A stretch of DNA of 64,000 bases from Ctena decussata (Eukaryota; Mollusca; Bivalvia; Lucinida; Lucinidae): contig OZ022500.1 of assembly GCA_963989385.1 (NCBI GenBank), forward strand, positions 15,266,460 through 15,330,459, read 5' to 3'. The position numbers were made by a program, and so were the translations under genes. A model generated the notes under the pieces. It saw only the letters and a program-made list of their open reading frames with translations. It ran no database searches and had not been told where the DNA came from. Position 1 is the first letter of the stretch, and every line of letters begins with the position of its first letter. This document shows positions 1-11,047 of the stretch, piece by piece.

Positions 1-44
1 CTGGGCGCACAACCACTTTGTTGATTTTCTCGTGTCGCGACTCA
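1..44. mobile_element. Right end of double-hairpin MITE (truncated by window edge)
   Basis: The first 44 bases match the right terminus of the about 235-bp double-hairpin element seen complete at 454-687 and elsewhere, ending in the CGTGTCGCGACTCA terminal motif. The rest of the copy lies outside the window. Confidence 0.7.
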
Positions 45-302
45 CATGTAATATAGTGTGGGCTACCTTAATCAGAAGTGAAATGGCTCAAGTTTAATGT
101 AAATGTTTAAATACAACTAGATAAACACAATTAGATCAAATGTCATTGACGAAAGTTAGACTGTAAAGCTTTATTTAGACCATCCCAAGCGGACACACAA
201 CCTCAAAATATGTCGTATTGACGTTGATGAGACGTCACCACGTCACATCGACGTCAATACTGTACAACGTCTTTAAGACGTCATATTACAACTGCAATGA
301 TC

Positions 303-355
303 GGAGCACCGCTCGGCCAATTCCGTGAATCACGGAATTGGCCGAGCGGTGTTCC
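303..355. repeat. Near-perfect palindrome, GCTCGGCCAATTCCGTG family
   Basis: Two 25-base arms (303-327 and 331-355) are complementary with one mismatch around a 3-base loop. Related palindromes occur at 51539-51619 and 56307-56371, so this is a small dispersed family and not a chance hairpin. Confidence 0.8.
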
Positions 356-453
356 TGGGCTCTACTGGGTCCCAAATCCGACATTAGAAGTATGATCGCA
401 CCACAAATCCATCTTTAGTTTTTATCGGGCATATGCCTAAATGTCTTTAAATG

Positions 454-687
454 AGCCGTGACACGAGAAAACGAACAAAACGGCATGTGCGCCCAGCGAA
501 GACTCAGATCAGCCTGGATATCCGAATAGACTGATCAGAGTCTTCGCTGTCGGCATGGGGTTAGCTTAGGCCCTTAGCTACCCTTTAAGCGCAGAGCGAA
601 GACTCTAATCAGTCTGGGCGGATGCCCAGGCTGATCTGCGTCTTCGCTGGGCGCATATGCCACTTTGTAAGCCACGTGTCGCGGCTC
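454..687. mobile_element. Double-hairpin MITE, complete copy, 5-bp TSD AAATG
   Basis: The ends are inverted copies of an AGCC-G-GACACGAGAAAAC motif. Each half contains its own hairpin built from CAGATCAGCCTGGGC and GCCCAGTCTGATCAGAG-like arms, so the element can fold as two linked hairpins or one long foldback. AAATG directly repeats at 449-453 and 688-692. No coding potential is seen. It ends 25 bases before exon 1 of the METTL24-like gene. Confidence 0.8.
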
Positions 688-712
688 AAATGGCGTTCTT
701 CTCTTTTGACAG

Positions 713-879
713 CCGTCCATTCCGGACCAACACACGAGACAACCTGTTGTCTGTATTGCAGAGGACGATCGGGATACAGCATTTAAAAAAGCAGTCAAAG
801 AAAATGAGACCCTTTACTTGCCATCAAAATCAACTTTGGTTACATTAACAAGGGAGGAGATGGCAATGTTTTATCACAG
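713..879 (+). CDS. METTL24-like gene, first visible exon
   Basis: A pyrimidine tract ending TTTTGACAG precedes the exon, and it ends at CACAG|GTAACT. One frame is open through all 167 bases (55 codons plus 2 nt). The residues just upstream of the core methyltransferase region include REEMAMFYH, a plausible helix. The true start codon must lie in an upstream exon outside the window. Confidence 0.7.
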
Positions 880-3800
880 GTAACTATCGATGTCCCGTGA
901 AAAGTGACTTTAAGCCATTTGGGCATCGTAATCACTCTAGTCAGTCTGCGCATCTTCGCAAATTGAGCTGAGTCTTTGCTGACGGACAGCTTAGGCAATT
1001 TCGAGGGCGGGATTGAAATCTAAAAATCGCGAAAAAGTTGAGTTTACCTAGCAGACACACCAAGTTGAACTAACATTGAAACGACGTCGAATCAACGTTG
1101 ATTTGATGTTGCTTCAACGTTGTGTGCACAGTGTGTAGATATTTAGCACATAGAAAAATGATAACCTCAAAAGCTTGTAACATAATTTTCTTTGAATCGT
1201 TCGAATAATGATGTCACATTCTCATTTGGTCTTGCATTAAATCGAATTTTTATATGAAACATCCGCGAAAATAAAATCATGAAATGTTGCAATAAATAAT
1301 TAATTTGCCGTACTACAATCATGATGACAATTGATTAATCGTTTCCATGCATACCCAAGTTTTAACCCTTAATGCACCAAAAAGCAGACGACAAAATTTG
1401 CGTCAGCAGAATTTCAAAAAATGTTTCATCCAAGCGATATTATATTGAGAATTCGAACACTAGAGGGCAAGCAGTGTAGATTCAGATGAGGTGGCTCATT
1501 ATGAGCCACCTCATCTGGATCTACACTGTTTGCCAATTCAACCATTTTAATTTTTGGCGCTTTAAGGGTTAAGTAGTAAGCTTAAGGGTACACCACCACG
1601 TTTTCCACCATTTTGTTTTCAGAAAGACAACTTTCGTGACTTCCTGTTTGCTTTCCTCAATGACGAAACCCTTCTTAAAAGGGATCTCATTATGAGCCAT
1701 CTCATCTGATCTACCCTGATGCAAATTCAGCTTTTGTTTCATTTTTCGCGCTTTAGGAGTTACGTAAACAAAAGAAAAAGAAGGAGTAAAAATAAACTAA
1801 ATGTCACCATGTTTCTGCCTTTTTACGACGGAAAACAACTCGTGACTTCTTGTTTTGTTTCACTGGATGGCAAAGCTCTTCCAAATGCGGGCTATTTAAT
1901 TAAGGGAACCAGTTTGCTTATTTAGGAAACAAATTCTTTCTAAAGACTCCCCTCCCCCCTCCCACCCCCATCCCCCGAACCCACACACACTTTATCCATC
2001 CGAGCCTTCTGACCTATCGGAGAAGGTTGCTCTCTTTATATAAATTGTCACAAACAAATAAATATCAAACTACATATAAAGAAACGACACTAAATGTCAG
2101 AGAAGGCACGGATTAACACCCAACTAACCCATTAGTGCCTAGCGTCCCAAAAATGGGACATAGGCAAACAGTGCAGACCCAGATCAGACGCCACAAAACG
2201 CGGCGTCTGATCAGGGTCTACACTTTTTGCATAAGACAAATGGGTATCTCTCCTCAAAATAAAACAAACATTCTAAAAATAAACTAAACCTGGCATCCCT
2301 TAAATGACAAATGGACTCATCCAATATATACAGATAGAAGAGTCCACTAGGCATTAATAGATGAAATAGTAGATAAATTCTTCTTGGGCAAAAATACTTC
2401 CCCTGGAAGCATTGAGAGACCGCAATATTCACAGAACGCATTTTTCACGTGTGTATGATGAATACATCTAGATGAATACGGTCGTATTCTTCACATTTTG
2501 CCAGTGTGACAAATGCGTTCGGAGCTCATTGCGATTTTTAACAGAAGCGCATTTTTCACAGATACGGCAAGGGAAGCTTGAGAATGACAACTGCTCAGAT
2601 CCGACCGATAATGTCGAAATTATGTGTCTCCACGATTGCCGATGAAGTCTGCAAGCATAATTGACCTTATGACAAGTCTAACACCTCCCTGTTTTGACTT
2701 TATTATTATTTGCTGGTTAATTCATTTCCAACAGAGAAGATAAATCATACAATATTGCTTGAATATTTTTAAGATTTCTTCTTTTTTCCGGGGCGAAAAA
2801 ACAGAGTTTGACTTAGACATGATATCCAATTCGACCAGGGTTTGACTTTGTTTGGGTCTGGATGTGATCTGGGGTGAATTCAAGAATCACGGGAAAAGCA
2901 TTTGGTGTTTATTCTTAATTACATCCCATATTTTATTAGCTGGTCCCTCACTGGTGAAAACAGAACTGTGCTCCCAGTTTCGAAATAATTTGTGGGAACA
3001 TGTTGATTTTGGCTCATCCGTCAGTCCGTCCGTTCGTGATGCTTTATATTTGTATCAAGTTTCCTCAAACTACCTTTTAAAATGAAGCGGAAACGAGGTA
3101 TGACGGACAGACAGGTAGACAAGTATGGGAAAACGATATGTCTTCTCTCCTATTTCTACCCAGATATAGATTCCCCACCCCCTGATGGAACTATATACCA
3201 ACACGCAACTGAGTATACCAGTATACCAATACCTTAAACCTTGATGCAGCATAAGGGACGGTTACGAAGAAGCTACCTCCCAAAGTTTTGTATTGGAAAT
3301 GCCTAACATTGCATAGGAGTACCGCAAAGTCTCCTCCCGCTGGATTATGGCACCGCCTAACAGTTAATACTAGAAGCTGTGCACTACAGGCACCACAGCT
3401 TACTACGTCAGCATACATGTGATTATTAAAACAAACATGGTAAAGGTTTTCCATAGCTTTGCGGTTGTAGGGACAGTGGTTGTTGGAGTCTGTGGTGTCT
3501 TAGGCACAGGTTATGAAAGAGGGAGGCTATCCCTCTCCTTTCGTAGCATTTAACCTTCCTACTCACTGGCAGGAAGACAGTTTTTCATTGACCCGGCGGG
3601 TGCCTGGAACCTGCGTCCTACTGCGCTGAAGAGCAGAGCAGACTTCTAGTCTTCTTTTTTATTTACTGTACCGTATTTTCCGTCCACTATAACTTTCATA
3701 ATTTCAGGGTTATAAAAATGTCAAGAAGTGAGAAATGCGTTTTTGTGATATTTTGTCATATTTTAGGGGTGTTGCATGCGTTTGGAAAATTACGTTTTCA

Positions 3801-6800
3801 TGGTTAATATCGAACGCACATTTCACAGATATGTGAAAAATGCGTTCGAATTCTGTGAAAAATGCGATCGAATTTGTCACACGTGTGAGAAATGCGAACG
3901 CATGTTCTGTGAATATTGCGGTCTCACAAAGCATCCTATCTATTCACCTGAATATACTTCGTCTTATTATTGGTAAAAAGGACTAACCTTGAAAACCAAA
4001 CAATTAATTTGAAAAGGAATACACTTTTGAATATTCAACAAACAGCATATAAATAAGTGAATAGAAAATGTTGTTCATGTCTTGTCAAGTTTTTTGTGGT
4101 TTTCTCTTTCATCATTCGATAATATCACGGGAGTCAATCGACATGAAAATTTTCAATGTCAGGTCATGTCACGCCCAACAGTAAAAAGAGAGACACTTTA
4201 CAATTCTGCGACATGGATGAAAAACATAATCTGAACATTGGTACATTACTTTTGATATTTTTGTTTCGTCCGCTAAAATTGTGAACCCGCCCTATTCTGT
4301 TCTGTTTCAATTCTCGAAGTGACTCAGTGGTACGTAACCCGCATACTTGCACCCACCTGGCGCCGAGTGTCCGTCCATGGAAACCGCCCTGCATGCAAAC
4401 AGTGTTTAATGAAGAAATGTATTTTATTTTTCTAAGGTTTATCGAAGCGTAAACTACAGGGTGTTAAGAAAGTTCGAAGACATTACTGTATTGCTTATAA
4501 CTTCAGAAGTTACATTCATTAAATCTTAAAACTTTTCCGGTTTCAAGAACTATTCAACATTAAAGGATCCACAATGTAACTACTTTAACTACCGCACTTT
4601 ACCATACTAAAATTAGCAGTTCATATCCAAGGTGTCAAACTGCCCGCTATTCATTAGTGATTTTTATGCATAAAGGTGTGGCATATTAAACTGTTATTCA
4701 TTCTTATCCCTCAGTGAATCATCATTTTAAAACTACATTAAATGATAGAGACTGCGCCAAACAGTATTTTATTAGTTACAGCTTGTAAGGTATCATAGAC
4801 AACATGCACATTTTGACAGTCGATTCACTGATATGAAAAGGCAGACCAGGCATTTATATTTTTCAATGGGGGTGGGGGTAATGAATTAACATCTGATACA
4901 GAACTTGAAATCGGAAGTTGACATAAAACCATTTATATTATGGAGTGGGCCTTAGAGATAAGGGAGACAACAATAAAATTTCAAAATATTTGTAGTGTAT
5001 CTGTAAATTATTACATATTTGAAATTTTACCACCAAAAAGTCAAATTATGCAATGGTTTTGATAAAATAGCATTTCTATGGAAATAATGCATCTAAATGA
5101 CAAAGAAATTTGTTAATTACAGGGAGTTTTACCCTAGTGTAGAATGTTACAAGCGTTTCCTAAACAGTTTCATATTCTTACCTTTTTGTTTCAAAACAGC
5201 AAGGTTTTAGTGCAAATTTCAATGACAAATGAAATTGCAGTTAAATTTAAAGGGTAATTCGTTAAGAGTGATTTTGCAATACAATATGAAAAGAAAAGTG
5301 TTATCAAACGTTTCTGCTTGATGTGAGAACAAATCTAATAAAAAGAGAATAATAGAAATCTGCAAAATGTCTCTGGTGTTGCAAAAACTGATATTGATTC
5401 TATCCCTTCCCCCTAAAATTTAAAGTTTCGATAGAGAATGGTGGTACACTTTCAATTAAGTCAAAAATTACGTAGTAAACCGTCGGAAAATAATTTAACT
5501 ATAGGTTAAAGTCACGAAAATATTCCCTGCAATACATTTATTTTTACATCTTAAATATATCTTTAAATTTTGAAAAAACAAAGCTCTTAAGATGCCAAAC
5601 TCTAATGCAAGTCAAAATTTTGCCTTCACCATTATCAGCCCTATAGAGGGTGTGTCCATAGCAATTCAGATTTTCTCGTCATTTTGAAATAAAACAAGAA
5701 TCTATATGTTGCATATTTTTGGTAGTGCTTCATATATCACACTGACGAGGTTTTGCGAAAATCTTAACATTATTAAGCTTTCAGTGTATGTTTAAATAAT
5801 GTCTACGAACTTTCTTAACACCCTGTACATTGGTTTGCGTGCAAATTGAATGAATCCCGAAGGAGTTCACGTAAGCTTTCATTTCGATAACGTTCATTGG
5901 TTACATTTACATTCGTTTCAAACAAAACCTTGATGAAAAATCTAATATAAGCGCCAAAATTGAAGCAGTTAAACATTTACACGCAGTTTTGCTGCCATCA
6001 GCAGAACAGCGTCAATGACGTCATAACGTCGACAAGACAGCCATGGCTTATTTTGACGTCATTTAAAGTCGTGAAGTCGCATGGCTCAATGTAATTATTG
6101 GAATGTAAACTACATTACGCTCCAATGGTTTACTATAGGGCTTTTCAGTAAATACACCAAGAATGTAAATATTCAACATTGAATTGACGTTGACTTTCAG
6201 CGTCATGACGTTGAATCATACTAGGGGCTTGAATCATATTTATTTGGGTATACCAAACACAGGTTATAATACATATGAACTGCCTATGTGTTTATACACT
6301 GTCTGTATTTATATTCAGTCTGCATCCATTATCGAAATGAAAATAATTCAAGCCCCAATGACCCAGCGAATATGGTCGACTTGACGTTGTTTTAGCTTTC
6401 TCTGCATGCTGAGGAAACTGTCCGTTTTATTTTACAGGTATATAAACAACATACAGTATTTTTGTAAAAGCAAACTTCGGCTTGGAAAAGTAGGAAATGG
6501 AGGATGGGATGTGTGTGACGAGGCCCAGTATCGACCGAAAAAGCCATGCCTTGTATATTCTTTTGGGTAAGTGTTTTACGCTGATTAATGATGTTATGGT
6601 TAAAGATTCTCCGCCAATTAACATAAAACTAAAACATGTCGACTTCATTTTTAGAAGACAACAAATACCTTAATATAGGAAAACATTAAATATCTTCTAC
6701 TCAGAAGCTGCTCACCCTATCCACCCATTGGACACATAACGTTGAATCAACATTGAACCAAAGTTGATTCAACATCAGGACGTTGAATTAACATTCAATG

Positions 6801-9800
6801 TAGCCTAAATCCACTGTTGTTCAACGTTTTGTGTCTGCTCTAGGCGATTTCAAAATAATTTGACAGGAGTGTTCCTTGGGCAATCCCCGCTACTAATGTA
6901 CTGGTTTGTTTAAAAGTCATGCCCACCAGGGGCGAGCCGAGTCTTCCTTATAAATGTGTTTGTTTCAACGTTGTGTGCCACCGTAAAATGATAAAAACTG
7001 GAACACGTGAACCATTACCTTAATTGACCTAAAGTGGATCAGTTTGGTCTTACAATGCAGCAATGCGCCCTAAAGGTGCAGATAGAATGGCAGAGTAGAC
7101 CTTGGTCAGACTGCTTCTTTTGGAGCAGTCTGATCTGGATCTCCACTGTTTGCACCAACCTATCTGTCCTTTACGGTATTTCTTTTTCTTCAGGGTAGGT
7201 GATGATTTTAGTTTTGATGACGGTGTCATAGAAAAATATGGTTGTGAAGTTCATTCGTTTGATACAAGGTGAGTTCTTCGTATCTGGATGGATGACTTGC
7301 CATTTTACGCCCTTTTAACAGTGTTTCAGTCATATCAGGACGATAGGCGGGTGATAATGAAAGGCGGTGTGCAATGGAATTCTGTTTACAGTTGAATTGA
7401 ATTCTGCCTCCGGCGGAAATCGAAACCGGGACTGCTAAAGAAGAGCAGCTTTAAACTCACTGAGCTGTGGTGGCTGTCTTGCACAGCCGTGTAACAGACA
7501 GGCAGTTAATGAGGACTTGTAGAAAATGTGAGGACTCAGCTCAGCCTATATTATTGGCTTCGCGTTGAATGACCTTACGCTATGTGCGGCGTACTGTAAA
7601 TACTCAAACCAGCCTGCGCATCAGTTCAGATTGGACATTCTCCACTTTTTGACGATATTTCCTTCAGTACTGCACTTTTTTGGCTGGTATTAATAGAGAC
7701 TCTTACACAAGTGGTCATTTCATATGGAATGACCACGAGTGTAAGATTCTGTTGGCATAAGACCCTTAGAAATCGGATTTTAACGCCTTCAAACTGAACA
7801 TTATTTCAGTAAGAAAACGCATTGTTGACATGGCTGTTGTCAATGACGTTACGTGTGCGCGCCAAAGTGCTATTACACGTGTGGTCATACGATTTTTATG
7901 ACTCGACGTTATCTACTGAATAACAGCGACGTTATATGATAAAAAGAGGATCTTACACGAGTGGTCATTTCATATGAAATTTATGAAACGAGCCTTCGGC
8001 GAGTTTCATAAATTTCATATGAAATGACCGCGAGTGTAAGATTCTGTTTATCATATGACCCTTTGAAATGGGATTTTATCGCCTTCAAACTGAACATTAT
8101 TTCAATAAGAAAACGCGTTGTTGACATGGACGTTGTCAATGACGTTACTTGTACGCGCCAAAGTGTTATTACACGTTTGGTCATATGATTTTTATGACAC
8201 GACGTTATCCACTGAATAACAGCGACGTCACATGATACATGTATTTTTTTAATATTCTTACCAGCACGACCTCGATGAAACAAAGCAGGACTCAGATTGT
8301 CCATCACATTAAAGGTTTCTTTTAATAAAATCTGCAGGAATAAGAATCATTAAATGAGATTCATCTGAAATATCTTGTCATCGTCTTGTTTTAAGGCTGT
8401 TGCACGCAGATGAAACTATATGCCATTCTCAACGTGGAAAGTGGAAGAGAAACGTAAATTTTACAAATATGTGAATAATTATATTGAAGTTTTTGTAAAA
8501 AAAAAAAGAGAAAAATGTCCGTGAACACAGCTTTATGTTAACCGTGCAAATGCATGCATTACTAACCCTAAAAGCGCATCACCCACCCCTCCCTCCCACC
8601 AAAAAAAAAAAAAAGGATATACAGACATAAAAAATTTACGTCTGCAAAATTCCAAAAAAAAATGTTTCGTCCAAGCTATAGACTCGTAGGCCTATATAGA
8701 ATCCAAAGACTAAAGGGCTAGCAGTCTGTTTGCAGTTAGGAGCGGCTGTAGTGTAGTGGATAACACTCCAGACTACCAATCCAGGGGTCGCAAGATCGAT
8801 CCCCCGCTTCTCCGGTCTTTCGGATGAGACTAAACCGAGGTCCCGTCTCCGTATGACCTCGTTGTTGGTGGGACGTTAAACCCGAGCTCACTCACTCACT
8901 CACTGTTTGCAGTTTCGAATATTTTCCTTGTTGGTGCTTATGTGTTAACATTCCTGCTTTAGACAGTGCCTTTTATGTTTTAGGGCCTAGGAAGTGTCTT
9001 CGGACTAACATAACTGAATACTTTTCTTTCAGAATGGGTACAAAAAGTTACCAAAGAAAGAATTCAGACTATTTTCACGCGTTCGGCGTCGCCGCCACAA
9101 AGAAGATAAACGATGACGGTACGGAGCTACTAACGTATACTTCAATTCTCCAGAAACTAGAGCACTCTGAGGTAAGAATAGACTGATCTCAGTCGAAGAT
9201 GTTAGAAATTCTCTTAGCCATACATCATATGTAACATTTTTTTTTCTCTAAAGTCTTTAATATATGTTAAACTCCTGACTCTCAACATCGAAGATGTTGA
9301 GCCAGGTACAAAAGTATCAGAGAGGGGCAGGTAGATAATAAATCTTATAATATCTTCGGCTGACAAAAGTCTTAGGTAAGAAAGAATCGACTACTATATT
9401 GATTGAGCCGCGACACGACAAAACCAACAAAGCGGCATGTGTGCCCATCGAAGACTCAGATCAGGCTGGGCAGCCGCCCAGTCTGATAAGAGTCTTCGCA
9501 GTGCACTTAAAGGGTAGCTAAGGGTCTGAGCTAGCTTCATGCGGACAGCGAAGACTCTGATCAGACTGGGCGGATGCCCAGGCTGATCTGAGTCTGCGCT
9601 AGGCGCACATGCCACTTTGTTTGTTTTCTCGTGTCGCGACTCATTTAACTCGGACAGGCAGTGTCAGCAATTAGTTTATCATTCACGCGAGGAACTGCTT
9701 AGTCTCCGTCTGCTGCAACAAGACCCAGGTTGAAGGGAAGAAAAAATCCTGTGAAGACCGTGATTAGACTGTTTTTAGCACATGTAAGGCTCTTTCTTAA

Positions 9801-11047
9801 CAACACCCTGCTGTAGGTCTATACATTCGAAAAAAAACATGTTTGTTCACCAGCGAGCCTGACAAAGTTCATGACTTATTCTGTGTCTTTCCACAGGGCC
9901 AGGGCTCAGCTCGTTTACAGGTTAGAAACAAACAAAGGCCCTTTGCGTTTTTAAAAATGAGGGTGTACTGCCCATACAGTCGGTTAAAACAACATTTAGT
10001 TTTATTGCTGATCGTTCCAGTTGTAGTTTGAGTTTGTCCATACTCGAAAAAGTGCTGTTTTAATTAGCGATCAATAAAGTAGGTATCAAAACGAAAATTG
10101 GATAATGCAAAACTAAAGAGAGAGAGAGAGAGAGTGAGAGAGAGAGAGAGAATTAATCAAATGAAATTTAGGACAATGGTGAATGGGTATATTTTCAGGG
10201 GAAGCAACTGTCAGTTTTAGTTGTGTCTCCCTTTTCAGTGGGGGTCTATTCTTAAAGGAAAGAATTTGCTCCCTAGGAGCAAATTCTTTCCTTTAATAAT
10301 AGAAGCACTTTTGAAAGGGCGTCATTGTCCAGGGAAGCAAACAATCGCAAAAGTTGTTTCCCTTTTGTAAAAATAGTGCAGAAATATGGGGTGTACCCAT
10401 ACACCTTAATACACATTTGAGCCGCGACACGAGAAAACCAACAATTTGGTTGTGCGCCCTGCGCAGACTCAGATCAGCCTGGGCTTCTGCCCAGTCTGAT
10501 CAGACTCTTCGCTAAGGGCTTAAAGAATAGCTTAGAGTCTAAGCTACCTCCATGCGGACAGCGAAGACTCTGATCAGACTGGGCGGATGCCCAGGCTGAT
10601 CTGAGTCTGCGCTGGGCGCACAACCACATTGTTGGGTTTCTCGTGTCGTGGCTCATTTGTATTTTTATGGTATTTTGTGTGGGTTGTGATTTGTGGCTGT
10701 GACATTCACTGCGTATTATAATCTATCTTTTTCATCCCCAGAGAAAAATCTCTCTTTTGAAACTGGCCATAGAGTCGTTAGAATGGGAAGTTCTGGACAG
10801 CATGTTGACCTCCGGACAGCTTAGTGATACGAACAACTTGGCAGTTGAATTTCATCTGGAAAGAAGTTCCTCAGAGACAGACGGAAACACGTACACCCAG
10901 GCACTTCTTGTTTTGAAGAAATTATATGACGCTGGTTTCAGAATATTTTGGACACGCCAAAACGGCTTGTGTAGATTTATGTCAGCTTGTACAAAAGAAT
11001 GGAGAACTAATTGTCACAAAGTTAGTTTTGTGCGAGTCACATCATGA
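713..11047 (+). CDS. METTL24-like methyltransferase (Methyltransf_22), five exons, 5' partial
   Basis: Exons at 713-879, 6438-6566, 7194-7268, 9033-9171 and 10742-11047 join with matching phases (2/1, 2/1, 2/1, 0/0) and consensus AG/GT sites, giving 271 residues to a TGA. I recognise the family by the GGWDVC segment (about residues 77-82), PCLVYSFGVGDDFSFD (about 92-107), the YGCEVHSFD stretch that normally closes the SAM-binding half, and LEWEVL plus VEFHL in the last exon. The family is a predicted SAM-dependent methyltransferase, usually with an N-terminal membrane anchor; the substrate is poorly known. The anchor-coding exon is not in the window. One oddity is that the usual acidic residue of the LKxDIE motif is Ala here (A179, followed by I180-E181). 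AATAAA at 11575-11580 is a possible poly(A) signal. Family call is confident; the exact ortholog is not. Confidence 0.8.
1060..1135. repeat. GTTGAATCAACG palindromic repeat
   Basis: Alternating GTTGAATCAACGTTGAT-like blocks form a self-complementary unit bounded by CAGACACAC and GTGTGCACA. Relatives lie at 6728-6835, 18535-18610, 19369-19455 and 37508-37618. It is non-coding. Confidence 0.6.
1472..1528. repeat. 27-bp-arm hairpin (AGTGTAGATC..GATGAGGTGGCTC)
   Basis: Arms 1472-1498 and 1502-1528 are complementary with a single mismatch. A half copy occurs at about 1686-1720. The CAGTGTAGATCCAGAT end is shared with hairpins at 2171-2223 and 7083-7155, suggesting one MITE family. Confidence 0.7.
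2171..2223. repeat. Hairpin of the CAGTGTAGACC family
   Basis: Arms at 2171-2192 and 2202-2223 (GTGCAGACCCAGATCAGACG and its complement) flank a 9-base loop. Its outer bases match the hairpins at 1472-1528 and 7083-7155. Confidence 0.65.
2395..3940. repeat. Inverted pair of TGTGAAAAATGCG-type short-repeat tracts
   Basis: The tract at 2395-2570 carries GACCGCAATATTCACAGAAC followed by repeated GCATTTTTCAC blocks. The tract at 3780-3940 carries the reverse complement of the same arrangement, ending GTTCTGTGAATATTGCGGTC. The two face each other across about 1.2 kb. No gene is seen between them. Confidence 0.6.
4457..5825. mobile_element. Tc1/mariner-like relic, 1369 bp, TA target duplication
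   Basis: CAGGGTGTTAAGAAAGTTCG begins at 4457 and its reverse complement ends at 5825, each flanked by TA (4455-4456 and 5826-5827). Length and TA duplication match Tc1/mariner elements. The interior is AT-rich with no open frame above 60 codons, so any transposase has decayed or was never present. It lies in an intron of the METTL24-like gene. Confidence 0.7.
6438..6566 (+). CDS. METTL24-like gene exon (GGWDVC / CLVYSFG)
   Basis: The acceptor TTTTACAG and donor GG|GTAAGTG bound 129 bases in phase with the exons on both sides. The encoded segment contains GGWDVC and PCLVYSF, the best-recognised signature of the family before the SAM-binding loop. Confidence 0.85.
6728..6835. repeat. GTTGAATCAACG palindromic repeat
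   Basis: Same family as 1060-1135. Self-complementary GTTGAATCAACATTGAA blocks lie between GGACACATAACG and CGTTTTGTGTCTGC ends. Confidence 0.6.
7083..7155. repeat. Hairpin of the CAGTGTAGACC family
   Basis: GTCAGACTGCT pairs with AGCAGTCTGAT around a short loop, and the outer parts resemble the 1472-1528 and 2171-2223 hairpins. It ends about 40 bases before the next exon. Confidence 0.5.
7194..7268 (+). CDS. METTL24-like gene exon (SAM-binding segment)
   Basis: A strong pyrimidine tract ending TTTTTCTTCAG precedes the exon and GTGAGT follows. Its 75 bases encode VGDDFSFDDGVIEKYGCEVH and then SFDT, the G-x-D-x-SFD loop and following strand of the family's SAM pocket. Confidence 0.85.
7691..8237. 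repeat. Two tandem copies of a 250-290-bp palindrome-bearing repeat
   Basis: Both copies (from about 7691 and 7946) share TCTTACAC-AGTGGTCATTTCATATG, CGCCTTCAAACTGAACATTA and GTTGTCAATGACGTTAC. The second contains an extra palindrome, ATGAAACGAGCCTTCGGCGA and its complement. It is non-coding and intronic. Confidence 0.65.
8738..8902 (+). mobile_element. tRNA-derived SINE with 12-bp target duplication
   Basis: A tRNA-like head carries an A-box-like TAGTGTAGTGGATAAC and a B-box-like GGTCGCAAGATCGATCCC, followed by a body with GGACGTTAAACCC and a (CTCA)n tail. CTGTTTGCAGTT repeats directly at 8726-8737 and 8903-8914. Intronic in the METTL24-like gene. Confidence 0.8.
9033..9171 (+). CDS. METTL24-like gene exon
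   Basis: CTTTTCTTTCAG precedes the exon and GAG|GTAAGAA follows. The 139-base frame encodes residues 125-170 of the partial protein, including SDYFHAFGVA and TSILQKLEH, matching the family's segment between the SFD strand and the LKxDIE motif. Confidence 0.8.
9406..9642. mobile_element. Double-hairpin MITE copy
   Basis: AGCCGCGACACGACAAAACC begins the copy and CGTGTCGCGACTC ends it, with the same two internal hairpins as 454-687. No clear target duplication is preserved. Confidence 0.75.
10116..10152. repeat. (AG)n microsatellite
   Basis: Uninterrupted AG dinucleotides apart from one TG step. Confidence 0.9.
10252..10296. repeat. Perfect 19-bp-arm hairpin
   Basis: TTAAAGGAAAGAATTTGCT (10252-10270) and its exact complement (10278-10296) flank CCCTAGG. 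Weaker relatives at about 11873-11935, 35325-35415 and 50725-50870 suggest a dispersed family. Confidence 0.75.
10420..10654. mobile_element. Double-hairpin MITE copy, TSD ATTTG
   Basis: A complete copy with ATTTG at 10415-10419 and 10655-10659. It lies 87 bases before the last METTL24-like exon. Confidence 0.8.
10742..11047 (+). CDS. METTL24-like gene terminal exon
   Basis: The acceptor CATCCCCAG starts a 306-base frame ending in TGA (101 residues). LKLAIESLEWEVLDSML corresponds to the family's LKxDIExxEW motif with Ala in place of Asp. VEFHL, GFRIF and the final VSFVRV also fit the family C-terminus. Confidence 0.85.
   Translation, partial: RKISLLKLAIESLEWEVLDSMLTSGQLSDTNNLAVEFHLERSSSETDGNTYTQALLVLKKLYDAGFRIFWTRQNGLCRFMSACTKEWRTNCHKVSFVRVTS

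Larger units (their letters stand above)
880..6437 (+). other. Intron of METTL24-like gene, repeat-filled
   Basis: A 5.6-kb intron with GT and AG borders. It holds several small palindromes, an inverted pair of short-repeat tracts (2395-2570 and 3780-3940), a Tc1/mariner-like relic (4457-5825) and AT-rich sequence. No further exon was recognised. Confidence 0.65.

Noticed and set aside
5743..5760. CTGACGAGGTTTTGCGAAAA, resembling a hammerhead core
   Set aside because: There is no real stem II between the CUGACGA and GAAA parts and no GUC with stem III after it. It lies in the right end of a Tc1/mariner-like relic, so chance similarity is more likely.
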